Shown in pieces: positions 16,781 to 24,977 of a stretch of 64,000 nt of DNA. The stretch is from Bacteroidetes bacterium MedPE-SWsnd-G2 (GTDB lineage Bacteria; Bacteroidota; Bacteroidia; Flavobacteriales; Flavobacteriaceae). Within the stretch, counting starts at the first letter, position 1. Each line of letters begins with the position of its first letter. Position numbers and translations under genes: made by a program. The stretch lies in assembly GCA_001874335.1 (NCBI GenBank), contig MPDE01000005.1:62001-126000 (forward strand), written 5' to 3'. Under the pieces are notes generated by a model. It was not told the DNA's origin and did not search any database. It saw nothing but the letters and a program-made list of their open reading frames with translations.

Positions 16781-18079
16781 TTAAAACCCTTGAACATTTA
16801 CATTTAACCATTGGCTAATGGTAGTTTTGAATCTTGCCATTTCTTCAGAATTGAAATTTTTAATGCGAGCATTACCGTGGTGTTTACCATCTAAAACAAA
16901 CCATTGAGAATCTACTTTTTTGTTTTCAGTAACCCCCGTTCCAGTCCAAGTATCAATGCTACCATAGATGTAAATCATTTTGTTGGCATCCGTTTTTAAC
17001 CAAGCATTCACCTCGTCTAACAGGTCGCCGTTAAATGCTGCTTTCATTTTATTTGGCATAAATGTAGCATGCGGATTAGAATCTGTGGGCAAAGCTTTTA
17101 AAAGGTTTTTAAAAGGTTTTGTTTCGTAGCCATAGTAGCCCATTTCTGTAGCCGATTGATAGTAATGTGACCCATAAGCAGAAATCAAATCGTCACCAAA
17201 AAACGTGATGTCTGAAATTGCATTTAGATATTTAGTGTTTTCTGAAGCTGATGCATTTTTATCCGGTATGGCATTACAATCAGCACCGTATTGCCAAAAT
17301 GAGAAAGGATATTCTAAAACAGCATACTCAAAGGCTTCTTCAAAGCCTAAATAATTGTATGTAGCTCCTGCACCTAAACTATAAAATTCTAATAATGGTA
17401 AAATGTCTACTCTGCTCTTAAGTACACGTTTTTGAAACGCTTCAATGTCTTTTCTACATTGTTTAGAGCCTACATTATCTAAAAATTTATAAAGGCGTTT
17501 GTCTTCATATTCCACATTTATTGGTGCAACGTATGGTACACTAACATCAACATCTTCTGGGTAGAAATACCTATAGAAAATAGTTGTTGCGCCACCCTTA
17601 CTTATACCTGAGCTTACCCATTTGTTGTCTTTGTAAATGCGTTTAAATAAGGTGTTGATATGGTGCAAATCGGCAGTGGCTTGCTCTAAATTCAAATAAT
17701 TGTAATCTAAATTTTCGGGCATGCTTTCGCCAAAATAGCGATGTTCTACTTCGATTTGATTGGCATCCAAAACATAAGAAATTTCTTGAAGCCTTGGGCT
17801 CCTAATATTATAGCCTTGGGTTATGATAACTGTTGGACTGTTGTAATTTTTATGTGTTAGGTATACACGTTGATGAAAATACCCCTTGCTCGTATCGTTA
17901 TGATCTATGGGTTGTTTGATTCGTAATTCATATAAAGTGGCGTTATCGATGTTAGAATCGAGTTGTTTAAAACTTACATCGGGCAACTCAAATAAGAGCT
18001 GCTCTAAAGACTCCGATTGTGCAAAAGTGAATTGAATTGAAATACATAATATGGCTAAAAAAACAGCAGTTTTTTTCAT
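16781..18079 (-). CDS. Secreted S37-family (PS-10) aminopeptidase
   Basis: A 432-residue serine peptidase of the alpha/beta-hydrolase type, related to the prolyl tri/tetrapeptidyl aminopeptidases of Streptomyces. Signal peptide 1-20; nucleophile in GISKGG (Ser160); upstream LRIKQPIDH and VEHRYFGESMP motifs are family hallmarks. The Asp and His of the triad are expected in SIDTWTG and DGKHHGNARI near the C-terminus. Exported to periplasm or outside, probably releasing short peptides. Monocistronic; its terminator is shared with the SRPBCC remnant. Confidence 0.85.
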   Translation of the reverse strand: MKKTAVFLAILCISIQFTFAQSESLEQLLFELPDVSFKQLDSNIDNATLYELRIKQPIDHNDTSKGYFHQRVYLTHKNYNSPTVIITQGYNIRSPRLQEISYVLDANQIEVEHRYFGESMPENLDYNYLNLEQATADLHHINTLFKRIYKDNKWVSSGISKGGATTIFYRYFYPEDVDVSVPYVAPINVEYEDKRLYKFLDNVGSKQCRKDIEAFQKRVLKSRVDILPLLEFYSLGAGATYNYLGFEEAFEYAVLEYPFSFWQYGADCNAIPDKNASASENTKYLNAISDITFFGDDLISAYGSHYYQSATEMGYYGYETKPFKNLLKALPTDSNPHATFMPNKMKAAFNGDLLDEVNAWLKTDANKMIYIYGSIDTWTGTGVTENKKVDSQWFVLDGKHHGNARIKNFNSEEMARFKTTISQWLNVNVQGF

Positions 18080-18276
18080 TGAATTATCAGGTTTAGTTAT
18101 GATTATTTTAAAAAGCTAAATGTAACGAATATGTACGAAACCAAATGACTTAGACTTGGTTTTGGTATTCCTTATAATCATTCGTAAGAAATTTTTGGCA
18201 CGGTATTTGGAATTATCCGAATGGCTTGGTAAGAAATTGAAAACAAGCAATTAACCTAATAATTAAATCAAGAATT

Positions 18277-19023
18277 ATGAAAACATTAAAATTTAGATTG
18301 ACCCTTATTTTAGGGATTCTATTTTGCCTTAATTTACAGGCGCAAAAAATCAAAGAAAAAAAAGGAATTATTAAAGTAGATGACGTAATTGTAGCCAAAA
18401 TTGAGCGGAAAACAGCCTATCTTATTTACAACCACTTCAATGTCTTTAATTTGGAAGATAAGATGCTTATTCGAGTTGTATGTTATACTTATCGCGTTAA
18501 AGAAAAAAATGGAAAAACTGGTAAAATTGAGGAAGTCACTCAATATGGGCATCGAATGGAGTTTCTTGAAAATGGTGAGGTTGTAGAATTTCCTCAGGCT
18601 AAAAGTAAAAAATCAATAGTTAAAATGATTTTTCGAAATGAGTTAATTTCTGACAATAAATTAAGCAGCAAAAAAGTATTAAATTTTGTGGAGCGATACA
18701 ACGGATGGATTCCTGAATCAGAGCCGGTTTCTTCTCTATTAGGAGATTTGGTAGTATCAAATAATTCTATTTTAATAGGAAAAGAAATTATAGGAAAATT
18801 TACTGAGCGTATTGTTTCGAATGAAAGTGAACAAAGTAAAGTGGTGTCCGTATATTCTTTGGATCATGAAAAAATTGCTGAAGCCATGGTGTCTGTCGAA
18901 AACCCAATTGAATGGATTGTTACAACGAATGTTGATAAAAGAGAGTCTTCTATTTTATTTGTGCAATCTGAAGAAGAGATGGTTGTGTTTAACTGGTTGG
19001 TTAAAAATGAGTATTTCAAGTAG
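18277..19023 (+). CDS. Secreted protein of unknown function
   Basis: A 248-residue protein with a clear signal peptide (residues 1-23, ending LNLQAQ). No family recognised. It is lysine-rich near the N-terminus and predicted mixed alpha/beta; no Cys pair, repeat or catalytic motif is evident. Residues 155-235 read like a record of an element's state (GKEIIGKFTERIVSN, VYSLDHEKIAEAMV). It is monocistronic and closes with a strong terminator. No neighbour suggests a role. Confidence 0.7.
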   Translation: MKTLKFRLTLILGILFCLNLQAQKIKEKKGIIKVDDVIVAKIERKTAYLIYNHFNVFNLEDKMLIRVVCYTYRVKEKNGKTGKIEEVTQYGHRMEFLENGEVVEFPQAKSKKSIVKMIFRNELISDNKLSSKKVLNFVERYNGWIPESEPVSSLLGDLVVSNNSILIGKEIIGKFTERIVSNESEQSKVVSVYSLDHEKIAEAMVSVENPIEWIVTTNVDKRESSILFVQSEEEMVVFNWLVKNEYFK

Positions 19024-19040
19024 TTTTATCCTTTTCAAAT

Positions 19041-19072
19041 AAAAAGTAGCACTAGTAATAGTGCTACTTTTT
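19041..19072. terminator. Bidirectional terminator
   Basis: AAAAAGTAGCACT at 19041-19053 pairs with AGTGCTACTTTTT at 19060-19072 around a 6-nt loop, with flanking A and T runs; it ends two convergent genes and overlaps the stop codon region of the permease gene. Confidence 0.85.
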
Positions 19073-20046
19073 TATAAAATCAGATTAAAAATATATCCTG
19101 ATAATATCATTCCAATTCCTATGGTTGTAAAAAACGCTATTATTAGTTTTTTCTTCATTACCTTTTTAAGTAATAAGGCTTCAGGAAAAGACAGTCCAAT
19201 AGAAGCCATCATAAAGGCAATAGCGGTTCCTAATGGTACGCCTTTGGCGACTAAAGATTCGATTATTGGTAATACACCAACCGCATCTGTATATAGCGGG
19301 ATTCCTAAAATTATGGCAATTGGTACTGCAAAAGGGTTAGATTTTGAAATATAGGTTTCAAAAAATGACTCTGGCACATAACCATGAATAAAGGAGCCAA
19401 CTGCTAATCCAACAAAAATGTATGGTATTAACTTCTTAAGTGTTTGCAAAGCATCTTTGTTGATCTGTGGTAAACGCTCTATAAAACCTCTTTCATCTTT
19501 AGTTGTTTCGCCCTGTTGAGTACCTAAGTTTTTTACCCAGTCTGCCACGTATTCGGCCATGCCTAATTTCTCTAAAAGCATTCCGCCAACAACGCCTAAA
19601 ATGATTCCGGATAGCACATAAATAACGGTTACCTTCCAACCAAATGTGACCCAAAACAAAGCAATTGCTATTTCATTTACTAAAGGCGATGTGATTAGAA
19701 ATGAAAGTGCGATTCCTAACGGAATTCTAGCTTGCATCATACCAATAAATAAGGGTATTGATGAGCAAGAACAGAAGGGTGTGATAGCGCCTAATAGGGA
19801 TGCTAAAAGATTGCCTATTCCTCTTGTTTTACGAGTTTCTAAAAAAGATCTGATTTTATCCATTGGGAGGTAACTTGTGATAACTCCCATGATATAAGTT
19901 ACCAATACAACTAAAACAATGATTTCTGTAAATCCTATTAAAAAATAATGCAGGGCATGGCTAAACATATTTGTTGCTTCCAGACCAAATAAATCATAAA
20001 CCAAGTAATCGGCTATTTTAGTAAGCAGTTGGACTAAATGTTCCAT
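19072..20046 (-). CDS. ArsP/DUF318-type metal(loid) permease
   Basis: An integral membrane protein of 324 residues with about eight hydrophobic segments. The motif ITPFCSCSSIPLFIG near residues 89-103 and the repeated PLFIG/PLYTDAVG and SFPEALLL segments mark the ArsP/SO_0444 permease family, whose members export methylated arsenicals, Cu or Zn. The thioredoxin-fold gene lies 11 bp upstream and a SigZ-type sigma factor further up; such permeases usually travel with a small redox protein and an ArsR repressor, but no ArsR is here. Substrate not decidable from sequence; a thiophilic metal or metalloid is likely because of the CSCSS motif. Confidence 0.8.
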   Translation of the reverse strand: MEHLVQLLTKIADYLVYDLFGLEATNMFSHALHYFLIGFTEIIVLVVLVTYIMGVITSYLPMDKIRSFLETRKTRGIGNLLASLLGAITPFCSCSSIPLFIGMMQARIPLGIALSFLITSPLVNEIAIALFWVTFGWKVTVIYVLSGIILGVVGGMLLEKLGMAEYVADWVKNLGTQQGETTKDERGFIERLPQINKDALQTLKKLIPYIFVGLAVGSFIHGYVPESFFETYISKSNPFAVPIAIILGIPLYTDAVGVLPIIESLVAKGVPLGTAIAFMMASIGLSFPEALLLKKVMKKKLIIAFFTTIGIGMILSGYIFNLIL

Positions 20047-20057
20047 ATTAAATGCAA

Positions 20058-20294
20058 TTAAAGGATAGAAAGAAGTTCTTTTTCGCTAGCGTGTTTTTTA
20101 TAGTCATACACTTTTCCGTTCACCACAATTGATGGGAATATCATAGTGCCATAAACCATAGTATCTTGAAATTCTGATAATTCTTCTATGTTAACACTAA
20201 TGTTATTTTTAGAAGCGATAGCCTCGATATCAGATTTTATAGGTGAGTTTTTTGCGCAGCAAGAATTGTGTAATATTTTAATTTCAGTACTCAT
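20058..20294 (-). CDS. Small thioredoxin-fold protein with vicinal cysteines
   Basis: A 78-residue protein resembling the MTH895/TM0996 redox-active disulfide family: strand EIKILHNS, a helix, strand NISVNIEEL, then FPSIVVNGKVY with the cis-Pro position (FPS) preserved. The family's usual CxxC is replaced by an adjacent pair, SCCAKN (Cys12-Cys13). Vicinal Cys pairs bind As(III) or soft metals well but form a strained disulfide, so a metal-handling rather than oxidoreductase role is possible. It lies 11 bp before the permease and should be translated with it. Confidence 0.75.
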   Translation of the reverse strand: MSTEIKILHNSCCAKNSPIKSDIEAIASKNNISVNIEELSEFQDTMVYGTMIFPSIVVNGKVYDYKKHASEKELLSIL

Positions 20295-20324
20295 ATCATT
20301 ATGTGTTTTAATTAAACTTTATAT

Positions 20325-20352
20325 GTAGACTGAAATCACTTCAAAAAGACAC
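20325..20352 (-). promoter_or_regulatory. Candidate ECF/SigZ promoter for the thioredoxin-permease pair
   Basis: On the minus strand GTGTC (plus 20348-20352) is followed after 17 nt by GTCTAC (plus 20325-20330). GTCTAC-like -10 boxes with about 17-nt spacing are typical of ECF promoters, and no TANNTTTG element was found nearby. It lies in the 109-bp gap between sigZ and the thioredoxin-fold gene, about 30 bp upstream of the latter's start. Only one copy was found here, so the assignment is tentative. Confidence 0.4.
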
Positions 20353-20403
20353 ATTTTTTCTGAAGTTTTTTTAATTAATTGAAAGTCAAGTGTCTAAAGG
20401 CTT

Positions 20404-20994
20404 TTAGTCGGTGCTTTGTTGAAGGTTTTTGTAAATGTTTTGAAGAGGTTCGCAATACGATTTTATGGTGCATCCATTAAAATTACCCTGAGTATCATAT
20501 TCAATATCGCAACAGTTAACAAACAGGTCTCTTAGTTTTTGTCGTCCACGTTGAATTCTCATTTTTGTCGCCGATAAGCTGAGGTTTAATTTCTCTGCGA
20601 TATCCTTTTGAGGTACATTTTCTATATCGCTAAGCATAAGAGGTTCGGCGTATTTTTTAGGCAGTAAGCTTATCATGGGTACAATCAAATCTGGCTCTGC
20701 GAGAGTTGATATATCTGTATCTTCATTAGATACTTCAGATTCGTTTTCTAAGCTAAACTCTATATTGTTTCTTTTGTAATAATCGTAAATGGTATTTCTA
20801 CTCACCTGAAACAGCCACGCTTTAATGTTTTGAATAGTTGGTGTTTTTTGGTGTGTTTCAATGAGCTTGAGCATCACCTCTTGAACAATGTCTTCGGCAA
20901 CCACAGGATCTTTTACTTTTTTTATAATATATGATTTTAAATAATCGTAATAATCTTGTACTACGGTACTGATATTGCAGCATTCATTATTCAT
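20404..20994 (-). CDS. sigZ: SigZ-type ECF sigma factor with Cys-rich C-terminal tail
   Basis: A 196-residue sigma-70 family factor. Region 2 spans about 12-85 (DPVVAEDIVQEVMLKLIE, IKAWLFQVSRNTIYDYYK) and region 4 about 110-160 (VPQKDIAEKLNLSLSATKMRIQRGRQKLRDLF). After the HTH comes a tail with five Cys: VNCCDIEYDTQG, NGCTIKSYC. The SigZ family carries this Cys-containing tail in place of a separate zinc anti-sigma, so metal or redox sensing by the sigma factor itself is plausible. It overlaps the preceding gene by 8 bp. The downstream permease pair is its likely target. No anti-sigma gene is adjacent. Confidence 0.85.
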   Translation of the reverse strand: MNNECCNISTVVQDYYDYLKSYIIKKVKDPVVAEDIVQEVMLKLIETHQKTPTIQNIKAWLFQVSRNTIYDYYKRNNIEFSLENESEVSNEDTDISTLAEPDLIVPMISLLPKKYAEPLMLSDIENVPQKDIAEKLNLSLSATKMRIQRGRQKLRDLFVNCCDIEYDTQGNFNGCTIKSYCEPLQNIYKNLQQSTD

Positions 20995-21808
20995 TTGTGT
21001 GTTGTTTTAAATACCAATTATGAGCCGAAATTAAATAGGAGTTAATAATGCTTATTTGATCACTTTTACTTTTACCATGGATGGCCTCTAACGACAATAC
21101 CACGCCTTTCCAATGGTCACTAATAATCCATTGCCAAACGTCATTTGCAGGGTGTTGGTCGTAATTTATAACAGATGCTTTCGGGTAGGCAGAGATATAA
21201 AAATAGGACTGTTGCACCAGGCTGTCTTTCATGGCCAGTCCAAATCCAATCCCTAAATGTTCTAATTCATAATAAATACCGGTATCAAAATGATGCGGCC
21301 ATATTCGTGCCGAGCCTTCCACCTGAAAGTGTCCTAAAAGTAGTTGACAACTGGAGTTGGCCAATTGTCTATAATGTTGCCAAAGTTTAAGCGCATCTTG
21401 AGACAATTCTGAAAACGAATGGTGATGAAAGGCATACTCCGGAATTTTATAATGAAGTGCTTTCTGAAAAGCTAAAGCGTCTAATTGAAATTTAGAAATC
21501 TCAGCAGCGATTATTTCTTCAATTTGAGTTATAGTGTGTCCGACAATAGGAACTGAAAAAATTACCGATTGATTGTTGTTTAGAAATTCAAACCTGAAGT
21601 GTTTTAGATTAAGGCTGGGTAAGAAATTGCCACGATTAGTTGCAATCCAACGGCCTAAAATGCGTCGCCCCAAATAGTCAAAATATAAGTTGGTATGACT
21701 GTCGTCCTCTAATTCATGAACAAAACTACGACTGAGCTTTGCTAATAGTTGCGATAATACATGCAGTTGCTGATCGGTTTGATTGTATAATTCTAAATCC
21801 CTAATCAT
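20987..21808 (-). CDS. Conserved protein of unknown function upstream of sigZ (DUF5996-like, tentative)
   Basis: A 273-residue soluble protein without signal peptide. The segment IWPHHFDTGIYYELEHLGIGFGLAMKD followed by SYFYISAYP resembles the W-P-H-F-D ... G-x-x-P-Y-x-Y pattern of DUF5996 proteins, but I cannot confirm it. It is His- and Trp-rich. Its 3' end overlaps the start of sigZ by 8 bp, so both are translationally coupled and probably functionally linked; it might be a partner or modulator of the sigma factor. Confidence 0.7.
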   Translation of the reverse strand: MIRDLELYNQTDQQLHVLSQLLAKLSRSFVHELEDDSHTNLYFDYLGRRILGRWIATNRGNFLPSLNLKHFRFEFLNNNQSVIFSVPIVGHTITQIEEIIAAEISKFQLDALAFQKALHYKIPEYAFHHHSFSELSQDALKLWQHYRQLANSSCQLLLGHFQVEGSARIWPHHFDTGIYYELEHLGIGFGLAMKDSLVQQSYFYISAYPKASVINYDQHPANDVWQWIISDHWKGVVLSLEAIHGKSKSDQISIINSYLISAHNWYLKQHTNE

Positions 21809-21914
21809 AGTAATTAAATTAATAGTTTTTGTAAACTATTTGAATATCACTAAGTTAAGATTTAATTGTTGAATTTCTGAATCTTGATATGAGCTACTGC
21901 ATGTTTAATTTTAA

Positions 21915-22205
21915 TTAAAGTACCATTCCAAGTGCTAAGCCTTCAGCTTTTGCGGCTTCTTTAATGGCTTCTATTTCGCCTGGATCCAGCCAAATGCCTT
22001 TGCATTTTGGACAGCGGTCTAATATAATTTCATTTGAATGTTCTTTTGTCAACACTTCGCCGTCTACAGGGCAAATTCTTTTCGGCTCTCTTGATAGTAG
22101 CATCTTTGTTTTACAATCAGGACAAGTTGGGCGACCTTCAAATTCACGTTTTGTTTTATTTGTATTGCAATGTGAGCAAGTGCTACTTTTTTTAAACCAA
22201 TTCAT
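21915..22205 (-). CDS. Zinc-ribbon protein (zf-TFIIB type)
   Basis: A 96-residue protein with three CxxC-type knuckles: CSHCNTNK near residue 9, CPDCKTKM near 29, and the zf-TFIIB domain CPVDGEVL ... DRCPKCKGIWLDPGEIEAI at about 45-80. The last signature defines the TFIIB-like zinc-ribbon family found widely in bacteria; its biochemical role is unknown. It follows the S15 peptidase gene by 3 bp and may be co-transcribed, though a shared function is not apparent. Confidence 0.8.
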   Translation of the reverse strand: MNWFKKSSTCSHCNTNKTKREFEGRPTCPDCKTKMLLSREPKRICPVDGEVLTKEHSNEIILDRCPKCKGIWLDPGEIEAIKEAAKAEGLALGMVL

Positions 22206-22208
22206 AAC

Positions 22209-24017
22209 TTAATTTTCTAAATTGTTTCCATTCACTATTGGTAATGAAATGTGTGATTGTTTCAAGTCGATGGTAAGTGCTGTCCCTGGTTTTGGAAGAA
22301 TTGTAAATTCAGAGTCACTCGAAAATATCATTACACCAATTTGTTGTCCCTTCGGAATAATTTGATCGTCCGGAATTAAATCGAAATTAACCGTATAAAA
22401 AGTGTCTTTCTTTAAGGGGTAACTATGAGTTATAGACTTGTGATTTTGTGGGTCTGCCCACCCTCGTGTAATAATATTATCTGTGATTTTAACCGAATTA
22501 CCTTCTTGCCAAGGTAAGGATACAATCCAAACTGAAAGATTTGCTGCAGGCTTACTACTTGATAAAGTAATACTCGCTTTAGCCAAGCCAGAAATATGGG
22601 TGTCTTCCTTTAAAGGAGCGCTGACATAGAGTAATCTGTTTTTTGACGATGTGGCTTTTGCATGATCTTTACCTGATATCCTACTATCATCAATTAGCAT
22701 TTCTTTTCCTTTCGCTTTTGATTTGTCTTGTGTTAATTGACCAGCGGTTTGTCCGCCTTGACCAAAGTAAAAAGTGATATCCTGAGCTTTTGGGTTCGGA
22801 TAATCATCGTAGGCTGTTGGTGAATTTGGCGAATCATTTTCTCTTACAATCCACGCTTTTTTGTCCGCTTCAACATTGTTTTCTACACCGTGTAAATATC
22901 TTGTAAACCATCTGTTCATTAAAGTCATTGGTGGTGGACCACCGTGACCATTTTGATGGTAGTATATTTGAGTTGGTAATCCCATTTCTTTAGCCTTAGC
23001 ATAAATACGATAACTGTGTTCTGGCATCACATTCCAATCATTAAATCCGTGAGACATTAGCAAAGCAGCTTTCATTTTACTCATTTGATTTAAATAATCT
23101 CTACCTGCCCAAAATTCATTGTAATCTCCCGACTCTCTGTCAATATTGTTAATCATTTCGGTGTCTCTAACAGTTTTGTTGTTATAAGCACGTTTACTTT
23201 CGTCTCCACTATGTATAAAGTCATAAAGCACATCAATATCCTCCCCTAAATATCCGCCTGGTGAACGCACTAATCCGTTAGATCTGTAGTAATGATAGTA
23301 AGATGTGTTAGGTGCAATTGGAATAATGGCTTCTAAGCCTTCTACTCCTGTAGTTGCGGCTGCTAAAGGTAAAGTCCCGTTATATGAGGTTCCGGTCATC
23401 CCTACTTTTCCTGTGCTCCAATAGGCTTTGACTTCGGTGTCACCTTCAATTTCTGTATAGCCTTTTCTTCGGCCGCACAACCATTCGATTACGGCTTTAG
23501 GAGCTAAAGATTCGTTTTGGCCACCAACAGTTGGAGCGCCTTGAGATAACCCTGTACCTGGTGAAGATGAATGTACTACTATATAACCTCTCGGAATCCA
23601 TTTTTTTAGATGAGATTTTGAAATGTATGGGCGTTGGCCGCGTCGTTGCACATTAGGGTGGCTTCTTGGAGGTGCCGATGCTCCAAGTTCATGTTTCACA
23701 TCCCAAAATAATCCTGGAGAATTCCCTGCTACACCTGCATAATACGGACTTGTAGCATAAATAACAGGAAGTTTTAATTGTTCAGAATCTGTTTGTGCTG
23801 GTCGAGTCACGCTAACATGCATCCAATCGTTTTTGTCATCACCATCGGTATTGAAATCGGTTTCTACCCATAAATCATGAGTGATCCATTCACTGGGAGT
23901 GTTAAAGGCAGGTACAATTTGAGCTTCTCCATCCTTAAATATTGGAGTAGACTTATCCTGTGCCGAAACGCCAAGACTAAGAAGAAACAGAAGGACTAAA
24001 GTTGAAAGTGATTTCAT
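22209..24017 (-). CDS. Secreted S15/CocE-family X-Pro dipeptidyl-peptidase-like hydrolase
   Basis: A 602-residue alpha/beta hydrolase of the PepX/CocE/NonD type. Signal peptide 1-19; nucleophile elbow GTSYNG with Ser211; the HGFNDWNVMPE segment near residue 330 carries the catalytic Asp; a downstream GHGG motif near 362 likely gives the His. The C-terminal third is the jelly-roll domain typical of the family (ITRGWADPQNHKS, FTILPKPGT). It would cleave X-Pro dipeptides or acyl esters in the periplasm or outside. Forms a probable pair with the zinc-ribbon gene. Confidence 0.88.
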   Translation of the reverse strand: MKSLSTLVLLFLLSLGVSAQDKSTPIFKDGEAQIVPAFNTPSEWITHDLWVETDFNTDGDDKNDWMHVSVTRPAQTDSEQLKLPVIYATSPYYAGVAGNSPGLFWDVKHELGASAPPRSHPNVQRRGQRPYISKSHLKKWIPRGYIVVHSSSPGTGLSQGAPTVGGQNESLAPKAVIEWLCGRRKGYTEIEGDTEVKAYWSTGKVGMTGTSYNGTLPLAAATTGVEGLEAIIPIAPNTSYYHYYRSNGLVRSPGGYLGEDIDVLYDFIHSGDESKRAYNNKTVRDTEMINNIDRESGDYNEFWAGRDYLNQMSKMKAALLMSHGFNDWNVMPEHSYRIYAKAKEMGLPTQIYYHQNGHGGPPPMTLMNRWFTRYLHGVENNVEADKKAWIVRENDSPNSPTAYDDYPNPKAQDITFYFGQGGQTAGQLTQDKSKAKGKEMLIDDSRISGKDHAKATSSKNRLLYVSAPLKEDTHISGLAKASITLSSSKPAANLSVWIVSLPWQEGNSVKITDNIITRGWADPQNHKSITHSYPLKKDTFYTVNFDLIPDDQIIPKGQQIGVMIFSSDSEFTILPKPGTALTIDLKQSHISLPIVNGNNLEN

Positions 24018-24081
24018 AGAAATTAAGACTTTTATATTGAATTTTATAAGGACTAAAGTTACTATTATTTTGCGAAGCTAA

Positions 24082-24819
24082 TTAGGCGTAAATCAACGGA
24101 GAACCTTCTTTTATTGGGTTTTGATTTAAGAGATAACAAATGCTCTTGTATAAATCTGGTTCATGTGTAGCGAAATCGCTAGGTTTTTCAAAAAATGTCT
24201 CTAATGCAACTGCAAATAATTCCATAATGTTAGTCCCAGCATAATCTCTAAAAACGACATTGTTTCCAGCTCTTACTTTTTCTAATTTTTGTTGGGCGAA
24301 GACATTGTATTCTTTTAATCTTCTCTTGTCAAAAAAGGGGCTGTTACTTGTTGTGTTAATGTGCTCAAGTAATATACCGTGACTAAATTCATGTATGGCT
24401 AAATTCAGGGCATCATCGTCTATGTAAAACCCTTCCTTTACTGATGGCCAAGCCAAATTTATCGAACCCGTATTTGCGTTAACATCTCCCTTGTAAACGT
24501 CTTTACTTTGTTTATAAGAATAAGGTGCTGCCATAACAAATATGTTATTAAAAATATTTAGACAATCTTGGTTGAGTCCAAAGGTTATTTGCACAAAGGC
24601 ACTTGAAATTAAAATTTCGATGGGGTTTTGAAGCCCTAATTTAGGGTCGGTTGAGAAGGTTGTAGAATTGGTAAAATAAATATTTCGGAGCACAAATGCA
24701 TTTTTCAAATCTCGGTCTAAACCTCTATAGTAGGTGTTGTATTTAGATAGGATCCTATGATGTTTTGATTTTGTTTTTTGAGAATAAAAGAGATTGAGAA
24801 TTTTATACTTCAATTTCAT
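24082..24819 (-). CDS. MtfA-like (M90) zinc peptidase
   Basis: A 245-residue soluble protein with HEFSHGILLEH (His143, Glu144, His147), the zinc motif of the M90/MtfA family, whose E. coli member inactivates the Mlc repressor and has aminopeptidase activity. Additional conserved parts are SIDLAWPSV-like INLAWPSVKEG and AGTNIMELFAVALETFFEKP, the latter containing the downstream Glu ligand. Shorter and more divergent than E. coli MtfA (265 aa) but with key residues intact. No Mlc homolog is in the window. Physiological target unknown. Confidence 0.8.
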   Translation of the reverse strand: MKLKYKILNLFYSQKTKSKHHRILSKYNTYYRGLDRDLKNAFVLRNIYFTNSTTFSTDPKLGLQNPIEILISSAFVQITFGLNQDCLNIFNNIFVMAAPYSYKQSKDVYKGDVNANTGSINLAWPSVKEGFYIDDDALNLAIHEFSHGILLEHINTTSNSPFFDKRRLKEYNVFAQQKLEKVRAGNNVVFRDYAGTNIMELFAVALETFFEKPSDFATHEPDLYKSICYLLNQNPIKEGSPLIYA

Positions 24820-24920
24820 AGGTAAGGATGTTAATTATTAGACTTATAATGTAAGAAAAATAAGTAGAACAAAGACTGGTTTGTAAATGTTTGTTGCACA
24901 AACAATAATTTTATAAATGA

Positions 24921-24955
24921 AAACGCCCAGAAAGAAAAAACTTTCCTGGGCGTTT
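24921..24955 (-). terminator. Terminator of the beta-barrel protein gene
   Basis: AAACGCCCAG and AAAG pair with CTTT and CTGGGCGTTT (24921-24955) around an A/T loop; T-rich on the minus strand side, 23 bp past the stop at 24978. Confidence 0.8.
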
Positions 24956-24977
24956 AATATTTTATTTGGTTAAATTT

